From contig DJJR01000012.1 in NCBI GenBank assembly GCA_002434245.1, positions 1-64,000 of the forward strand: DNA of 64,000 nucleotides. Direction: 5' to 3'. This DNA is from Pelosinus fermentans. Its GTDB lineage: Bacteria > Bacillota > Negativicutes > DSM-13327. The position numbers and the translations under genes were made by a program. The notes under the pieces are model-generated. The model was not told where the DNA came from and did no database searches. It worked only from the letters and a program-made list of their open reading frames with translations. Of the stretch, positions 36,038 to 45,515 are shown piece by piece (position 1 is the stretch's first letter; each line of letters starts with the position of its first letter).

Positions 36038-37978
36038 GTGAATAAAAAACTGTTACTCCTTCTCGTTCCCTTACTCCTATCCACTGGGAAAAGCTATGCT
36101 GAAACAACAGATTCTCATGAGTTTGACATGCCGGAAGTCGTCGTTACCGCAACGAAAACGGCAATGAACATTCAAGACGTTCCTGCTGCCGTTGAAGTGA
36201 TCACCGCAGAAGACATCCAGTCCTATGGAGCACATATCCTAAAGGATGTGATCGGTTCCGCAGCTGGGGTTAGCATCATGAGAGTAAACGGACGGGAAGC
36301 TCTTTCCATTCGAGGATTTGACGCTCGTTATTCAATGATCTTGATCGACGGGAAACGAATTCCTGCAGAACCGGACCCCTATTATGAGCTGGACCGAATC
36401 TCCCTGGAAAATGTAGAGCGCATTGAAATCGTTCGCGGACCGGTAACTTCCCTGTATGGTGCGGATGCCTTAGGCGGTGTGGTTAATATTATTACAAAAG
36501 CCGCATCAAAGGAAGCCTTTACACTGTGGCTCAATCAAGGAGTTCTGGCTCGTACCGGTGACCGAAACGAGCGCTATTCCTTTACCTATGACTCCGGGAA
36601 ACAGGAGAAATACGGCATTACTCTTTCTGGCTCTTATTCTGATTCTGATGCATCCCTTAAGAGTAACGGAACAACCTATTCCCCTTTTGGCGAACGAAAG
36701 AATATTAACGCCCGCTTTGAATATTCTCCTACGGACAAAGAAACCCTTACCTTTACTGCCTCACGCATGGAGGAAGATACTCGGGAATATGCAATCTTGC
36801 AAACCCCAATGGGGAACGTTCGTACCGATGTTCGTGATAATAACGACCGCAGTCAATATGCCCTCAGCTATACGAAAGACCTGTCCGATGGTGAACTCTA
36901 TTTCAATGCCTACCGCTCCGTTTGGAATAAATACAATGACACGGTTAACCGAACAAGCGGACAATACATAAACTCGGTCTATGGTTATACCACCATATCC
37001 GGTCTGGAAGGCCGTATTAGCAAAAAAATATCAGACGATCACCTGCTAACCTTAGGCGGTGAATATCGCCCCGAATTGTTTCGCGGTACGGGAATTCAGA
37101 CAGGACAAGGATCCTTCACCAAAGTATTTCATGGCAAAGTCTATGAAGGTTCTGAAGTCAAAACCAACTATTCTGCCGTCTATCTGCAGGACCAATGGAC
37201 TGTATCCCCGAAACTCCTTGCCGTAGCATCGGCTCGCTATGACGACAGCAACAAGTTTGAAAGCAATGTGAGTCCCAAAATCGGCTTAACCTATACTCCC
37301 GAACCGGGGTGGCGCGTGAAGTTTAACGCAGGTCAAGGTTTCCGGGTTCCCTCACCGAATCAATTGCATCTAAAACTAAATGTCACAAGAAACGGAAAAT
37401 TAGTCAGTCTTCTCGGCAATCCTATGCTAAGACCGGAAGACTCCACCTCCTATGATCTTTCTGTTGAACGGGATGTCGGCAGTGTGAAAAGCAAACTGAC
37501 CTTCTTCACCAGCAAAATCACGGATATGATCGATGAGGCTTGGGTCGATTCTACTACAGTCAAATACCAGAATATTAACCGTGCGACGATTCAGGGAATA
37601 GAAGGCGAAATTTCTGTACCTCTATCCGACCGCTTATCCTGGTCCGGCAATTATACCTATCTGGATGCTGCCAACGACTTGACGAATACTAGGCTCTACA
37701 ACCGTGCACGTCACAAACTCTCTTCCCGTGTTTCCTATAGCCAGTCAGAAACGTTGACTGCTAACCTGTGGGTGGATTCCTATCTGCATTATTGGTTCCA
37801 GCCTGCTGCCAATGTATCAACCAATACATCTTATACCCTGTGGAATATGAATGTAGAAAAACAGCTTACGAAAAACCAAACGCTCTTACTCGGCATCGAT
37901 AATATCTTCAACCACAAGGACGATGCTCTATCCTTGCCTGGAGCCTTTATTCACGTAGACTTAACAATGAAATTATAA
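36038..37978 (+). CDS. TonB-dependent outer-membrane receptor (BtuB-like)
   Basis: 646 aa. Signal peptide to about residue 21 (...STGKSYA), TonB box region MPEVVVTATKT, plug domain ~40-160 (VPAAVEVITAEDIQSYG, IRGFDARYSMILIDGKRIP, VERIEIVRGPVTSLYGADALGGVVNIIT), then a 22-strand barrel ending in LTMKL. Start is GTG with GGAGG eight bases before. Cobalamin as substrate follows from the riboswitch upstream. It confirms a diderm envelope. Confidence 0.93.
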   Translation: MNKKLLLLLVPLLLSTGKSYAETTDSHEFDMPEVVVTATKTAMNIQDVPAAVEVITAEDIQSYGAHILKDVIGSAAGVSIMRVNGREALSIRGFDARYSMILIDGKRIPAEPDPYYELDRISLENVERIEIVRGPVTSLYGADALGGVVNIITKAASKEAFTLWLNQGVLARTGDRNERYSFTYDSGKQEKYGITLSGSYSDSDASLKSNGTTYSPFGERKNINARFEYSPTDKETLTFTASRMEEDTREYAILQTPMGNVRTDVRDNNDRSQYALSYTKDLSDGELYFNAYRSVWNKYNDTVNRTSGQYINSVYGYTTISGLEGRISKKISDDHLLTLGGEYRPELFRGTGIQTGQGSFTKVFHGKVYEGSEVKTNYSAVYLQDQWTVSPKLLAVASARYDDSNKFESNVSPKIGLTYTPEPGWRVKFNAGQGFRVPSPNQLHLKLNVTRNGKLVSLLGNPMLRPEDSTSYDLSVERDVGSVKSKLTFFTSKITDMIDEAWVDSTTVKYQNINRATIQGIEGEISVPLSDRLSWSGNYTYLDAANDLTNTRLYNRARHKLSSRVSYSQSETLTANLWVDSYLHYWFQPAANVSTNTSYTLWNMNVEKQLTKNQTLLLGIDNIFNHKDDALSLPGAFIHVDLTMKL

Positions 37979-37985
37979 AAAATCT

Positions 37986-38020
37986 TAAAAGCGTCTTTTC
38001 CAATATACCAGACGCTTTCA
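37986..38020. terminator. Hairpin between TonB receptor and ECF genes
   Basis: AAAGCGTC / GACGCTTT arms around a 15-base loop, without a T run on the plus strand. Could be an mRNA-stabilising or weak attenuating structure inside the operon. Confidence 0.45.
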
Positions 38021-38040
38021 CACGACGGGGAGGTAAAACC

Positions 38041-38556
38041 ATGCATCAGAAAGTTGTGCGAACGGCTCTACTTTTAGCCTTAATGATTGTACTGCAGTCT
38101 CTTCGACTCCTTGTCCCGGTACCGCCTTTTATATCCATGTTTGTGGTTGGCAGCGCCATCAACGCATGCCTCCTGATAGCATTGGAAATCACAGGCCCAA
38201 AAGCGGCCCTCGGAATGGCTGTTCTCGCTCCCATTGTAGCATTCTTTCAGCAAGCCCTGCCCTTACCCATCTTTATTCTGCCAGTGGCTTTCACCAATAT
38301 GGCATATGTACTGATTTACCATATGACCTTATCTTACAATCGCTGGCTGGCGATCATCCTTTCTTCCATCGGCAGAATGCTGATTCTTTATTTCTCAAGC
38401 TCATGGGCTTTTTCCATCGTTGCTCTTCCAGAGAAGCAGGCTACTATATTAAGAGCCCTCATGAGCTGGCCGCAGCTAGTCACCGGAATCATTGGAGGAA
38501 TCCTTTGTATGCTCCTGTTAAAACGATTAGCAAGTACGATAAATAGATCGACCTAA
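38041..38556 (+). CDS. ECF transporter S-component-like membrane protein
   Basis: 171 aa with five or six membrane segments (LLLALMIVLQSLRLLVPVPPF, MAVLAPIVAFFQQALPLPIF). Size and layout fit substrate-capture subunits of energy-coupling factor transporters such as CbrT. GGGGAGGT precedes the ATG. As third gene after the cobalamin riboswitch it would move cobalamin across the inner membrane using a housekeeping ECF module located elsewhere. Family assignment is moderate. Confidence 0.7.
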   Translation: MHQKVVRTALLLALMIVLQSLRLLVPVPPFISMFVVGSAINACLLIALEITGPKAALGMAVLAPIVAFFQQALPLPIFILPVAFTNMAYVLIYHMTLSYNRWLAIILSSIGRMLILYFSSSWAFSIVALPEKQATILRALMSWPQLVTGIIGGILCMLLLKRLASTINRST

Positions 38557-38611
38557 TTATTATATCGCCCCCATGTCCCATATAACAACCGCAGACTTTA
38601 CAAAATCCGTT

Positions 38612-39085
38612 TCAAGCTCCCGCTTCCTGTACAACCTCAAATAAGCGTTTATTGAGATATATCCGTTCTTTGCCGATTTTTTGTGATGTAAGAAAGCCCG
38701 CATCTTCAAGAGCCGCTAAATAACCTGCAGCTGTTTTTCGAGAAACACTAAGACCATTTTCAATGTAAACCGTTTTAGTGTAAAATTCGTAAAACAGCAG
38801 TTCTACTAGCTCTTTGGAATACACTCGTGGCAAGACTCCCTTAATGTCTTCCCCAGTCTTGTCCACCAAAGCATTAATTCTTTTGACAAGTAGTAGCGTT
38901 TCTTCTGCTGTCTGTTCAATGCCATCCAAGATAAAGAGAACCCATGCCTCCCAACCTTCCTTGGTCCCGACTTCCTGCAATAGCTGATAGTAGGCTGTTT
39001 TGTTTCGTATAATATATTTACTGAGATACAGAATGGGACTATCTAGCAGTTCCTTGAGAACTAGATATAAGACATTAATGAGACA
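38612..39085 (-). pseudogene. C-terminal fragment of a Fic-family protein
   Basis: Reads ELLDSPILYLSKYIIRNKTA, GWEAWVLFILDGIEQTAEET and a final winged helix (SVSRKTAAGYLAALEDAGFLT), the standard C-terminal part of large Fic/DUF4172-type proteins. The catalytic HxFx(D/E)GN(G/K)R core and N-terminus are missing. Homology stops at about 39085, right where the REP-like element begins, and the frame's first seven codons come from that element. Not expected to be functional. Confidence 0.75.
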
Positions 39086-39089
39086 ACAG

Positions 39090-39242
39090 GGACGTTTCCT
39101 TTTTGTAACCATTTTGCTATTATACTACGCAATATTCCTGTTGCACGCTCAATTTGACGTATCGATAGTCCGTTTTCTGTTAGTCTCCGAATTACATTAT
39201 TACGTTCTGACTTAGCTAGAACGCGACAAAAGGAAACGTCCC
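39090..39242 (-). mobile_element. Relic of a REP-associated (Y1) transposase element
   Basis: Flanked by inverted GGGACGTTTCCTTTT (39090) and AAAAGGAAACGTCCC (39228). Between them the minus strand encodes ERNNVIRRLTENGLSIRQIE plus RATGI, the C-terminal helix-turn-helix typical of REP-associated tyrosine transposases. About 35 codons survive. It abuts the broken end of the Fic gene. Confidence 0.7.
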
Positions 39243-39423
39243 TTTTGTTCCACGAACCCCAATAACATACATCTTCTTTGCAGCAAATATAAGATGAAAG
39301 ATCTTCTCGTTTTGAAAACTCCAACTGAAGTAGCGTTTTTGATGACTAATCAATTGGCAGGTATTGTTGGGATAAAATGAATGAAAAAATTTAAGAACTG
39401 CAGCTTACATTCACGATTGTCCC

Positions 39424-41385
39424 TTATATGCGAAAATAACTGACAGCCTTTTGTAAATCCTGAGCCATTTTAGCAAGATTTTGGCTTGATGATGCAATCT
39501 CTTCCATAGAAGCCGATTGTTCTTCTGTTGCTGCCGAGACGGTCTGTGCTTCCCCAGACGCAGTTGCCGTTAATTTGTCTATTTGCTGAACTGATGACAC
39601 AATCTTTTGGCTGCCACTGGCTAAATGACTAATGGCCTCTGAGATATTCTCAACTTGAACTGATAGATTGTTTACAAGTCCAATAATTTCATGGAATGCC
39701 TGACCAGCCTTGTTTACAATCCCTGTACCTGCTTTTACCTCTCGTGTTCCCTCATCCATGGCTATTACAGCCTTGTTCGTCTCACCCTGAATCTCGCTAA
39801 TCAGAAATCCAATCTGCTTTGCGGCCTCCTGAGATTGTTCTGCCAGTTTCCGAACCTCTTCAGAAACAACCGCAAAACCCCGTCCCTGTTCACCTGCTCT
39901 CGCCGCCTCAATAGCAGCGTTCAGGGCTAAAAGATTGGTCTGCCCTGCAATACCAGAGATCGTATCAACAATTTGACCTATTTCTTTTGATCGTTCTCCC
40001 AAGTGAGAAACAACTTGGGCAGAACTACTGACAGTATGTTCAATTTCTAGCATTTGTTTAACAGCGTCTTCTACTGACTTGCCACCTTCTTTTGCTGTTT
40101 TAACAGCTTTAGTGGACTGTTCCGATAATATATTCGTGTTTAATGCCACTTTCTGAATACGATCTGACATTTCTTCTACTATAATAGCAGTCTTACCTAC
40201 TATATGATGCTGTTGGTCAGTCCCTTGTGCCACTTCAGTTATCGATGAAGCAACCTGATTTGCAGCCAGTGCCGATTGTTCAGCACTGGCCGTAAGCTTT
40301 TCTGATGCTACCGCTACTTGCTGAGCATTTTGAAGAACATGGCCAATTAGTTTTTTCAAATTGATTACCATAGTATCAAAAGCAGCAGCCAAAACTCCAA
40401 TTTCATCCTTAGAATCTATATTTACTTTATGTGTTAGATCTCCCTGAGCAATTTTGCTCGCCAACTTTTCTATCTTTAAAATAGGGTCTGAAAAACGTTT
40501 AGCAACGAAAAAAACAACTAAGCAGATAAAAACTACTATTAGTACTGACACACTAGCAAGGATAAGAGATAATGAATGTATTTTATTGCTTATAATCGCA
40601 TAGGGCACCTCCATACATACCAACCAGCCTGTTCTCTGGTCATATATATACGTCACCAACTTTTTCCCATTTTTGCTATCATCAATAAAGGAAAAGCCAT
40701 TCTTCTTTTCTACCAAGCCCGTTTTAACAAAAGCTACTTCACTCATATCTACCCGGTCTTTTACTAAATTTGAGTCTGGATGTGCCAAGATTTTACCAGT
40801 TTCATCAATTACATATGCAATGGTGCCATTTGTAGATAAACCAGCCACAAAATCACTAATCTTTGATAAACTAATTGCACCTTGCATAACTCCAACTATT
40901 GCACCTGTATCTATATTTCGTACAGGGGTTGCCAAAACAACTACTAAGGCATTAGCACTTCTAGAAAAAATAACATCGGATATGGCTGCTTCGTTCCCTT
41001 TTAACGCAGATTGAAAGTGGCTTCTTTCCCAAACATTAAGCAATTGAATTTGGTCACCACGCGCCAATTGATTACCTTTTGTATCCTCAAGGGTTAATCC
41101 AATATCAGGGTTAACCTTTTGTACTTGTAAAAGCAACGGTTTTACTACAGGCATATCAAAGGCTCTAACTGCCGGGTTGGCTGCTGTAACTTTTATAGTA
41201 TTAAATGGTCTATCTAAGTACCCATCAATCTGAAGTTTAACCTCATTAGCCGATTGCTTACATTGATTAATTGTTTCTTCTTCTAATGACTTACTTAAAT
41301 ATTGTATTGAAATAAGCGACAATATGAGTAGTGGCAGCAAACTTACCAGCATCATTATTAGGACTATCTTTTTTTTTATACTCAT
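39424..41385 (-). CDS. Methyl-accepting chemotaxis protein
   Basis: 653 aa. Two membrane segments (residues ~8-28 and ~278-300) enclose a periplasmic double-Cache sensor ([37 protein letters not shown]). HAMP domain ~300-355, then the signalling domain with the conserved tip [40 protein letters not shown]. Next to the TctA-type transporter, so it may report on a carboxylate. Confidence 0.95.
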   Translation of the reverse strand: MSIKKKIVLIMMLVSLLPLLILSLISIQYLSKSLEEETINQCKQSANEVKLQIDGYLDRPFNTIKVTAANPAVRAFDMPVVKPLLLQVQKVNPDIGLTLEDTKGNQLARGDQIQLLNVWERSHFQSALKGNEAAISDVIFSRSANALVVVLATPVRNIDTGAIVGVMQGAISLSKISDFVAGLSTNGTIAYVIDETGKILAHPDSNLVKDRVDMSEVAFVKTGLVEKKNGFSFIDDSKNGKKLVTYIYDQRTGWLVCMEVPYAIISNKIHSLSLILASVSVLIVVFICLVVFFVAKRFSDPILKIEKLASKIAQGDLTHKVNIDSKDEIGVLAAAFDTMVINLKKLIGHVLQNAQQVAVASEKLTASAEQSALAANQVASSITEVAQGTDQQHHIVGKTAIIVEEMSDRIQKVALNTNILSEQSTKAVKTAKEGGKSVEDAVKQMLEIEHTVSSSAQVVSHLGERSKEIGQIVDTISGIAGQTNLLALNAAIEAARAGEQGRGFAVVSEEVRKLAEQSQEAAKQIGFLISEIQGETNKAVIAMDEGTREVKAGTGIVNKAGQAFHEIIGLVNNLSVQVENISEAISHLASGSQKIVSSVQQIDKLTATASGEAQTVSAATEEQSASMEEIASSSQNLAKMAQDLQKAVSYFRI

Positions 41386-41486
41386 GATTAACCTCTTTTT
41401 TATTTTATATTAGAAAGCCGAGCTTACATTACGCTTATAGCGAGGAAGAAGTGATGTGTTAATTAATAATAAGCAAAATAATTATG

Positions 41487-42860
41487 TTACTTTATTCCAA
41501 ATAATTGCAGCATCAGCCAGCCGGATGCGTAAAGAGACATCATTTGCACTCCTATGTTAAAACCAAAGAACTTGTTTAATGTTCCACCGAGAATGCCTAT
41601 CGTGACGGACATTGCAACACCAATCCATCCACCCTCATAAAAAGAAAGAACAACAACCAGCCCTGAAAACATTGTTAATATTGCCTCCTGGCTAAGATTA
41701 TACATGACCCAGGCGCTTGCTCTACGCGCATAATTCATTGCTAAAGGATAGGCTATTAATGCACCAACTACTACTGCCATCATTCCATATCCGCCAATCT
41801 CAAGAGGGGTCATTAAGGTATGAATATTATGCATTGGTTGAGTGGTAAAGACAGGTGGCGCATTGAATAGAGGAAACGCAACAGTCATGGCTATAGGACT
41901 CAATGGAATGCCAAAAGCGATAAGAGGAATCAGTATTTCCGCTAAATAGGTACTTTCAGTGGTGGCATTCATCACTGCAAGACTAGTCGTGAGTTTATCA
42001 TAAAGACTTTTAACCCTAGCCTCAACTGCTTGTCCAATCATAAGAGTCATGCCAACAGGACTAAAGGTGAAAGTTAATGCTGAAACTATCGCTGCCATTA
42101 CCACATATAGTTTCTGCTTACCAGTAAGTATTTTAAATGGATTAGGCAGATATCCAGACCAAGTTTTAAGATCAGGAGCAAGCCAAAATTCCATTGGAGA
42201 GCTTTGAACAAGACGAGATCGTGAAACTGGTGATAGTGCTGTGATAAAGTCAACGAACATTGGTCCAAGTGCCATGCCCAACATATAGCTAATTGTAAGG
42301 CCGTGACCTAAAGTTGTTATCGCTACTTTATCAAAAGTTTGAAGTATTATCGCAAAGGGGATAACGATGAATACGCTAGCCCATTTCCCCTTAGAAGTAT
42401 AAGCGATGCCGGCAGCGACAATTGTAAAAATAGGTCCAACCCAATTCTTCACAATGTCTCCAAATGGTGCAAGCAACGATGCAAACCCTACAGAAATAGG
42501 AATTCCTATTATTAATGCTAAAACGCCGCCAGAAATCATTTTTTGTAGAGCAATATGAGGGACCCCCAACGAGCGAAGAGTCGCACAAGGTTCAAGCATT
42601 GGAATAGCCATATTATCACCTGGAACGCCTAGTATTGCCGTTGGCACCGCGTGGATTAAGTGTTTGGAGGCTACTGCTGCCATACAAAAAGAAAAAGCCG
42701 CTGCTGGCGGAAAGCCAACTAATATTACTAAAAGCGTTGCTGGAGCAATAGTCGCCGTCTCAGACGTTCCAGAAACCAAACCAATCAAGGAAAACAATAC
42801 ACCGCCAAGAACAGCAGCTCCTAAGCACCAAATAATAGTATGCAGTAATTCTGATTCCAT
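41487..42860 (-). CDS. TctA-type tripartite carboxylate transporter subunit
   Basis: 457 aa, about twelve membrane segments. The duplicated TctA pattern is visible: GLVSGTSETATIAPATLLVI and AVPTAILGVPGDNMAIPML near residue 75. Known members take up citrate or other polycarboxylates with a periplasmic TctC protein and small TctB. No TctC is encoded here; the small membrane protein just upstream may replace TctB. Likely the importer of the acid degraded by the neighbouring enzymes. Confidence 0.85.
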   Translation of the reverse strand: MESELLHTIIWCLGAAVLGGVLFSLIGLVSGTSETATIAPATLLVILVGFPPAAAFSFCMAAVASKHLIHAVPTAILGVPGDNMAIPMLEPCATLRSLGVPHIALQKMISGGVLALIIGIPISVGFASLLAPFGDIVKNWVGPIFTIVAAGIAYTSKGKWASVFIVIPFAIILQTFDKVAITTLGHGLTISYMLGMALGPMFVDFITALSPVSRSRLVQSSPMEFWLAPDLKTWSGYLPNPFKILTGKQKLYVVMAAIVSALTFTFSPVGMTLMIGQAVEARVKSLYDKLTTSLAVMNATTESTYLAEILIPLIAFGIPLSPIAMTVAFPLFNAPPVFTTQPMHNIHTLMTPLEIGGYGMMAVVVGALIAYPLAMNYARRASAWVMYNLSQEAILTMFSGLVVVLSFYEGGWIGVAMSVTIGILGGTLNKFFGFNIGVQMMSLYASGWLMLQLFGIK

Positions 42861-42910
42861 TATTAACGTTCTCCTTTCTGATCCGTCTCATTAATAAACA
42901 ATTCATACAG

Positions 42911-43288
42911 CTACAGTTGTTTCATCTCATTAATGATCCTTGGCGAAACATGTTTCAAATATTCTGCCTCTTGTTTGATATCTACATGTAACGATTCTAA
43001 TACTGCATGCTTATCAATACATGTATCTTCCTCATAAAAGATACGTTTAGGCTTAAATATTTTTGCAGCAATAACTCCTGCAATTATGCATCCACCAACT
43101 CCAAACAATAATGCATATCCCATTAATAAAGCTTTACCAAGATTGGGCTGAGTTTTATTGAGATATACTAATCCACCCATCAAGCTAAGATATCCCAGCA
43201 TAGCTCCTCCTGCCAAGCCCAGTAACAGCTGTTTAAAGATAACTGTATCGCCCCAAATTGTCAAAAATTCTGTCTTTTTGCCTTCCAT
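42911..43288 (-). CDS. Small membrane protein, unknown
   Basis: 125 aa with two membrane segments (LLLGLAGGAMLGYLSLMGGL and ALLMGYALLFGVGGCIIAGV) and a charged C-terminal tail. Not recognised. Start ATG 43288 after TGAGGAGG. Directly upstream of the TctA-type gene on the same strand (50-base gap), so a TctB-like accessory role is possible but the size and segments differ from TctB. Confidence 0.65.
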   Translation of the reverse strand: MEGKKTEFLTIWGDTVIFKQLLLGLAGGAMLGYLSLMGGLVYLNKTQPNLGKALLMGYALLFGVGGCIIAGVIAAKIFKPKRIFYEEDTCIDKHAVLESLHVDIKQEAEYLKHVSPRIINEMKQL

Positions 43289-43376
43289 TTGAACCCTCCT
43301 CAAGAATAAGCATTTATTTCGTACATGAAACGGATTTTATAACCATTTTCTTAAAAGAATGTGTGACAAGACATAA

Positions 43377-44357
43377 TTATTTCGGAAAACCATACAAAGC
43401 TTCAGGATTCTCAACAAGAATCCGATGAAGTTTTGCTTCACTCAGTACATAATCAGCAAGACGGTCAAACAGTTCTGCAACATCAGGAAAAGATCGTTCT
43501 CCAGCAGACGCTGAAGGATAGGGCCAATCAGTTCCCCATACTACCCGCTCCGGTACTGCCTGAACATAGGCTTTTGCCACGTTGGTGGTATCAGCATAAC
43601 TAGGGGCACCAATTTTAGAGTCATGGTAAGCACCCGACAGTTTAACCCACCCCCGACCTTGATTCATTAGGTTGCAGATGATCCGAAATGCGGGATGATT
43701 TACGCCATCAGGCTGGGGGATGCGCCCCATATGATCGAAAACGATCTGGGTAGGTAGTTTTCGCAGTAGTTCCTCATTCTGTACAATCATCGCAGGCGAC
43801 ATGTGAACCTGCAGATGCCAGCCATAGTCGAAGATTCGCTTTGCCAGCGGCTCAAGCATATCCAAGGAGGTCGACGCTCCAGCCCTGACGGGTTGGAAGC
43901 GTATCCCACGGACTCCGGCATCATTCATGCGTTTCAACTCTGTATCCGTAATGTTAGTGTCAATTACCGCTATCCCGCGTGCCATCTTTCCAAACTGTTT
44001 TAGTGCATCTAACAGACAACGATTGTCTGTACCATAAGTTGACGGCGTAACCACTACGCTGCGGGTTGTACCAATCCATTTTTGGATCATACGATAGTCG
44101 GCGACAGTTGCATCCGGGGGGTGCAAGACCGCATTCGGTGATATGGGAAAACGACTGTCATAGATATGATGATGACAATCACAGGCATTGATCGGTGCTT
44201 TAAGCTTAGGACGCTGCACACCGGCTGAAAAGGGTAACTGCAGTCTGCCATTGAAAGCTACCGCAAAGTCATCATGAATCTTAATTCCGCCTAACGCTGT
44301 TAGTGTAGAGCCAGTCCCTTTAATAAAAGTAGAGTGCGTCATCAGTTGGTCTCTCAT
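43377..44357 (-). CDS. Amidohydrolase, 2-pyrone-4,6-dicarboxylate hydrolase-like
   Basis: 326 aa, amidohydrolase-2 family. Metal and catalytic motifs: CDCHHHIYDSRFP near residue 60, HLQVHMSP, VFDHMGRIPQP and VVWGTDWPYPS (final Asp). LigI and its relatives open the lactone ring of 2-pyrone-4,6-dicarboxylate. ATG follows GAAGGGG. A ~50-aa N-terminal extension precedes the domain. The RraA-type aldolase in the same cluster performs a later step in that known pathway. Confidence 0.8.
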   Translation of the reverse strand: MRDQLMTHSTFIKGTGSTLTALGGIKIHDDFAVAFNGRLQLPFSAGVQRPKLKAPINACDCHHHIYDSRFPISPNAVLHPPDATVADYRMIQKWIGTTRSVVVTPSTYGTDNRCLLDALKQFGKMARGIAVIDTNITDTELKRMNDAGVRGIRFQPVRAGASTSLDMLEPLAKRIFDYGWHLQVHMSPAMIVQNEELLRKLPTQIVFDHMGRIPQPDGVNHPAFRIICNLMNQGRGWVKLSGAYHDSKIGAPSYADTTNVAKAYVQAVPERVVWGTDWPYPSASAGERSFPDVAELFDRLADYVLSEAKLHRILVENPEALYGFPK

Positions 44358-44397
44358 AATACCCCTTCTTCTGCAAGTTATATCGGCCTATACGTTT

Positions 44398-44431
44398 GCC
44401 ATACTCTCACTTTTATAAGTGAAAGTCTGGC
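44398..44431 (-). terminator. Hairpin between dehydrogenase and hydrolase genes
   Basis: GCCA..ACT.TCACTT / AAGTGA.AGT.TGGC arms around a TTAT core. No T run on the minus strand, so possibly a processing or regulatory hairpin within the operon. Confidence 0.4.
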
Positions 44432-44480
44432 TTTATTACTTCCATGCAGGCATTCTGCTGAGCTTTTATATCAGATAAGC

Positions 44481-45356
44481 TTACTTTTTAATCACAGCAA
44501 AAATTTCATGAAAATTTTTAGGTGGAATGCCTTTAAAATACTCTTTAAACTTCAGATTAGTGCACCATCTGAGTTTTTCTTTCGTAGCCACTGACATTGT
44601 GCTGTCAAGACCTAGACTTTTGAGGGTTGCAATAACTTCATCCATTTCATGTTCTCTGCGCTCAGAGTGAATGACGCCTCTTGTCAGCATGCCATTGATA
44701 ATTGGCAAAAGAGGTCCAGCCGTTAATGTTTCTTCAATTGAAGCCAATACGTCATCTTCAATACCATATTCATGACCAGCTATCACCGTTTCAAGCAGCA
44801 AGGTCACAAAGCCTTTCATGAAGATACTGCGAAACATTTTCGAGGCGGAAGACTTACCCGCAGGTCCCTCTAAAAACGTAAGATTCATGCCAAATGGCTG
44901 CATTTTTTCTACAAATAAGGCTGCACCGTCTCCCGAAGCGAGCATTGGCACTTTATGGCCATTGCCAGGTACAGTTCCCATAACTGCTACATCAACAAAT
45001 AACGCTTTAGATGAGACGATCTCATTTACTGCTACTTTCGTATCTGGTCCAGCCGAGTTAAGGTCTACATAAATTTGTCCAGCCCTAAGATATGGTGCAC
45101 TTTCTTTGGCCAAGGGAACTGCAAGATTAGCACTCACTGAAGAAATTATAATGTCTGAGCTTTCTACCAATTCTTGCAGACTTGTTGCAAGGGATGCACC
45201 AGCTTCCTGAGCACGCTTCTGAATTAACTCCGCCTGAGGTGCTATATTCCAAAATTTATCATACGCACTAATATGAGCGATACCCTCACCAGTTAGCCCT
45301 TTGGCAATATTAAAAGAAGCTTCTCCATATCCGATAAAACCAATTCTAGGTTGCAT
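44481..45356 (-). CDS. NAD(P)-dependent beta-hydroxyacid dehydrogenase-like protein (DUF1932)
   Basis: 291 aa. N-terminal Rossmann motif IGFIGYGEASFNIAKGL, middle VDLNSAGPDTK, GPAGKSSASKMFRSIFMKG (lysine region), and a C-terminal DUF1932 helix bundle. Related proteins oxidise or reduce 3-hydroxy acids. In bacterial aromatic and dicarboxylate pathways such genes sit beside RraA-type aldolases and LigI-type hydrolases. Substrate unknown. Confidence 0.82.
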   Translation of the reverse strand: MQPRIGFIGYGEASFNIAKGLTGEGIAHISAYDKFWNIAPQAELIQKRAQEAGASLATSLQELVESSDIIISSVSANLAVPLAKESAPYLRAGQIYVDLNSAGPDTKVAVNEIVSSKALFVDVAVMGTVPGNGHKVPMLASGDGAALFVEKMQPFGMNLTFLEGPAGKSSASKMFRSIFMKGFVTLLLETVIAGHEYGIEDDVLASIEETLTAGPLLPIINGMLTRGVIHSERREHEMDEVIATLKSLGLDSTMSVATKEKLRWCTNLKFKEYFKGIPPKNFHEIFAVIKK

Positions 45357-45515
45357 AAATACCTACCTCCATAAAATATTTTTTCTTCTGAATTATCCAA
45401 TAATTAAATTTTCCGCATTTTTTGCCTAAATAATTGATTAATTTATCTCTACCGTTCTATATCCACTCTTCAGACGTCCCCAGTCATCACTAAGAGACAT
45501 CTGAAGAGGACTAGG

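Noticed and set aside
39061..39324. 87-aa minus-strand frame as an intact transposase
   Set aside because: Only the central ~35 codons resemble a Y1 transposase, and it lacks the catalytic HUH and Tyr motifs.
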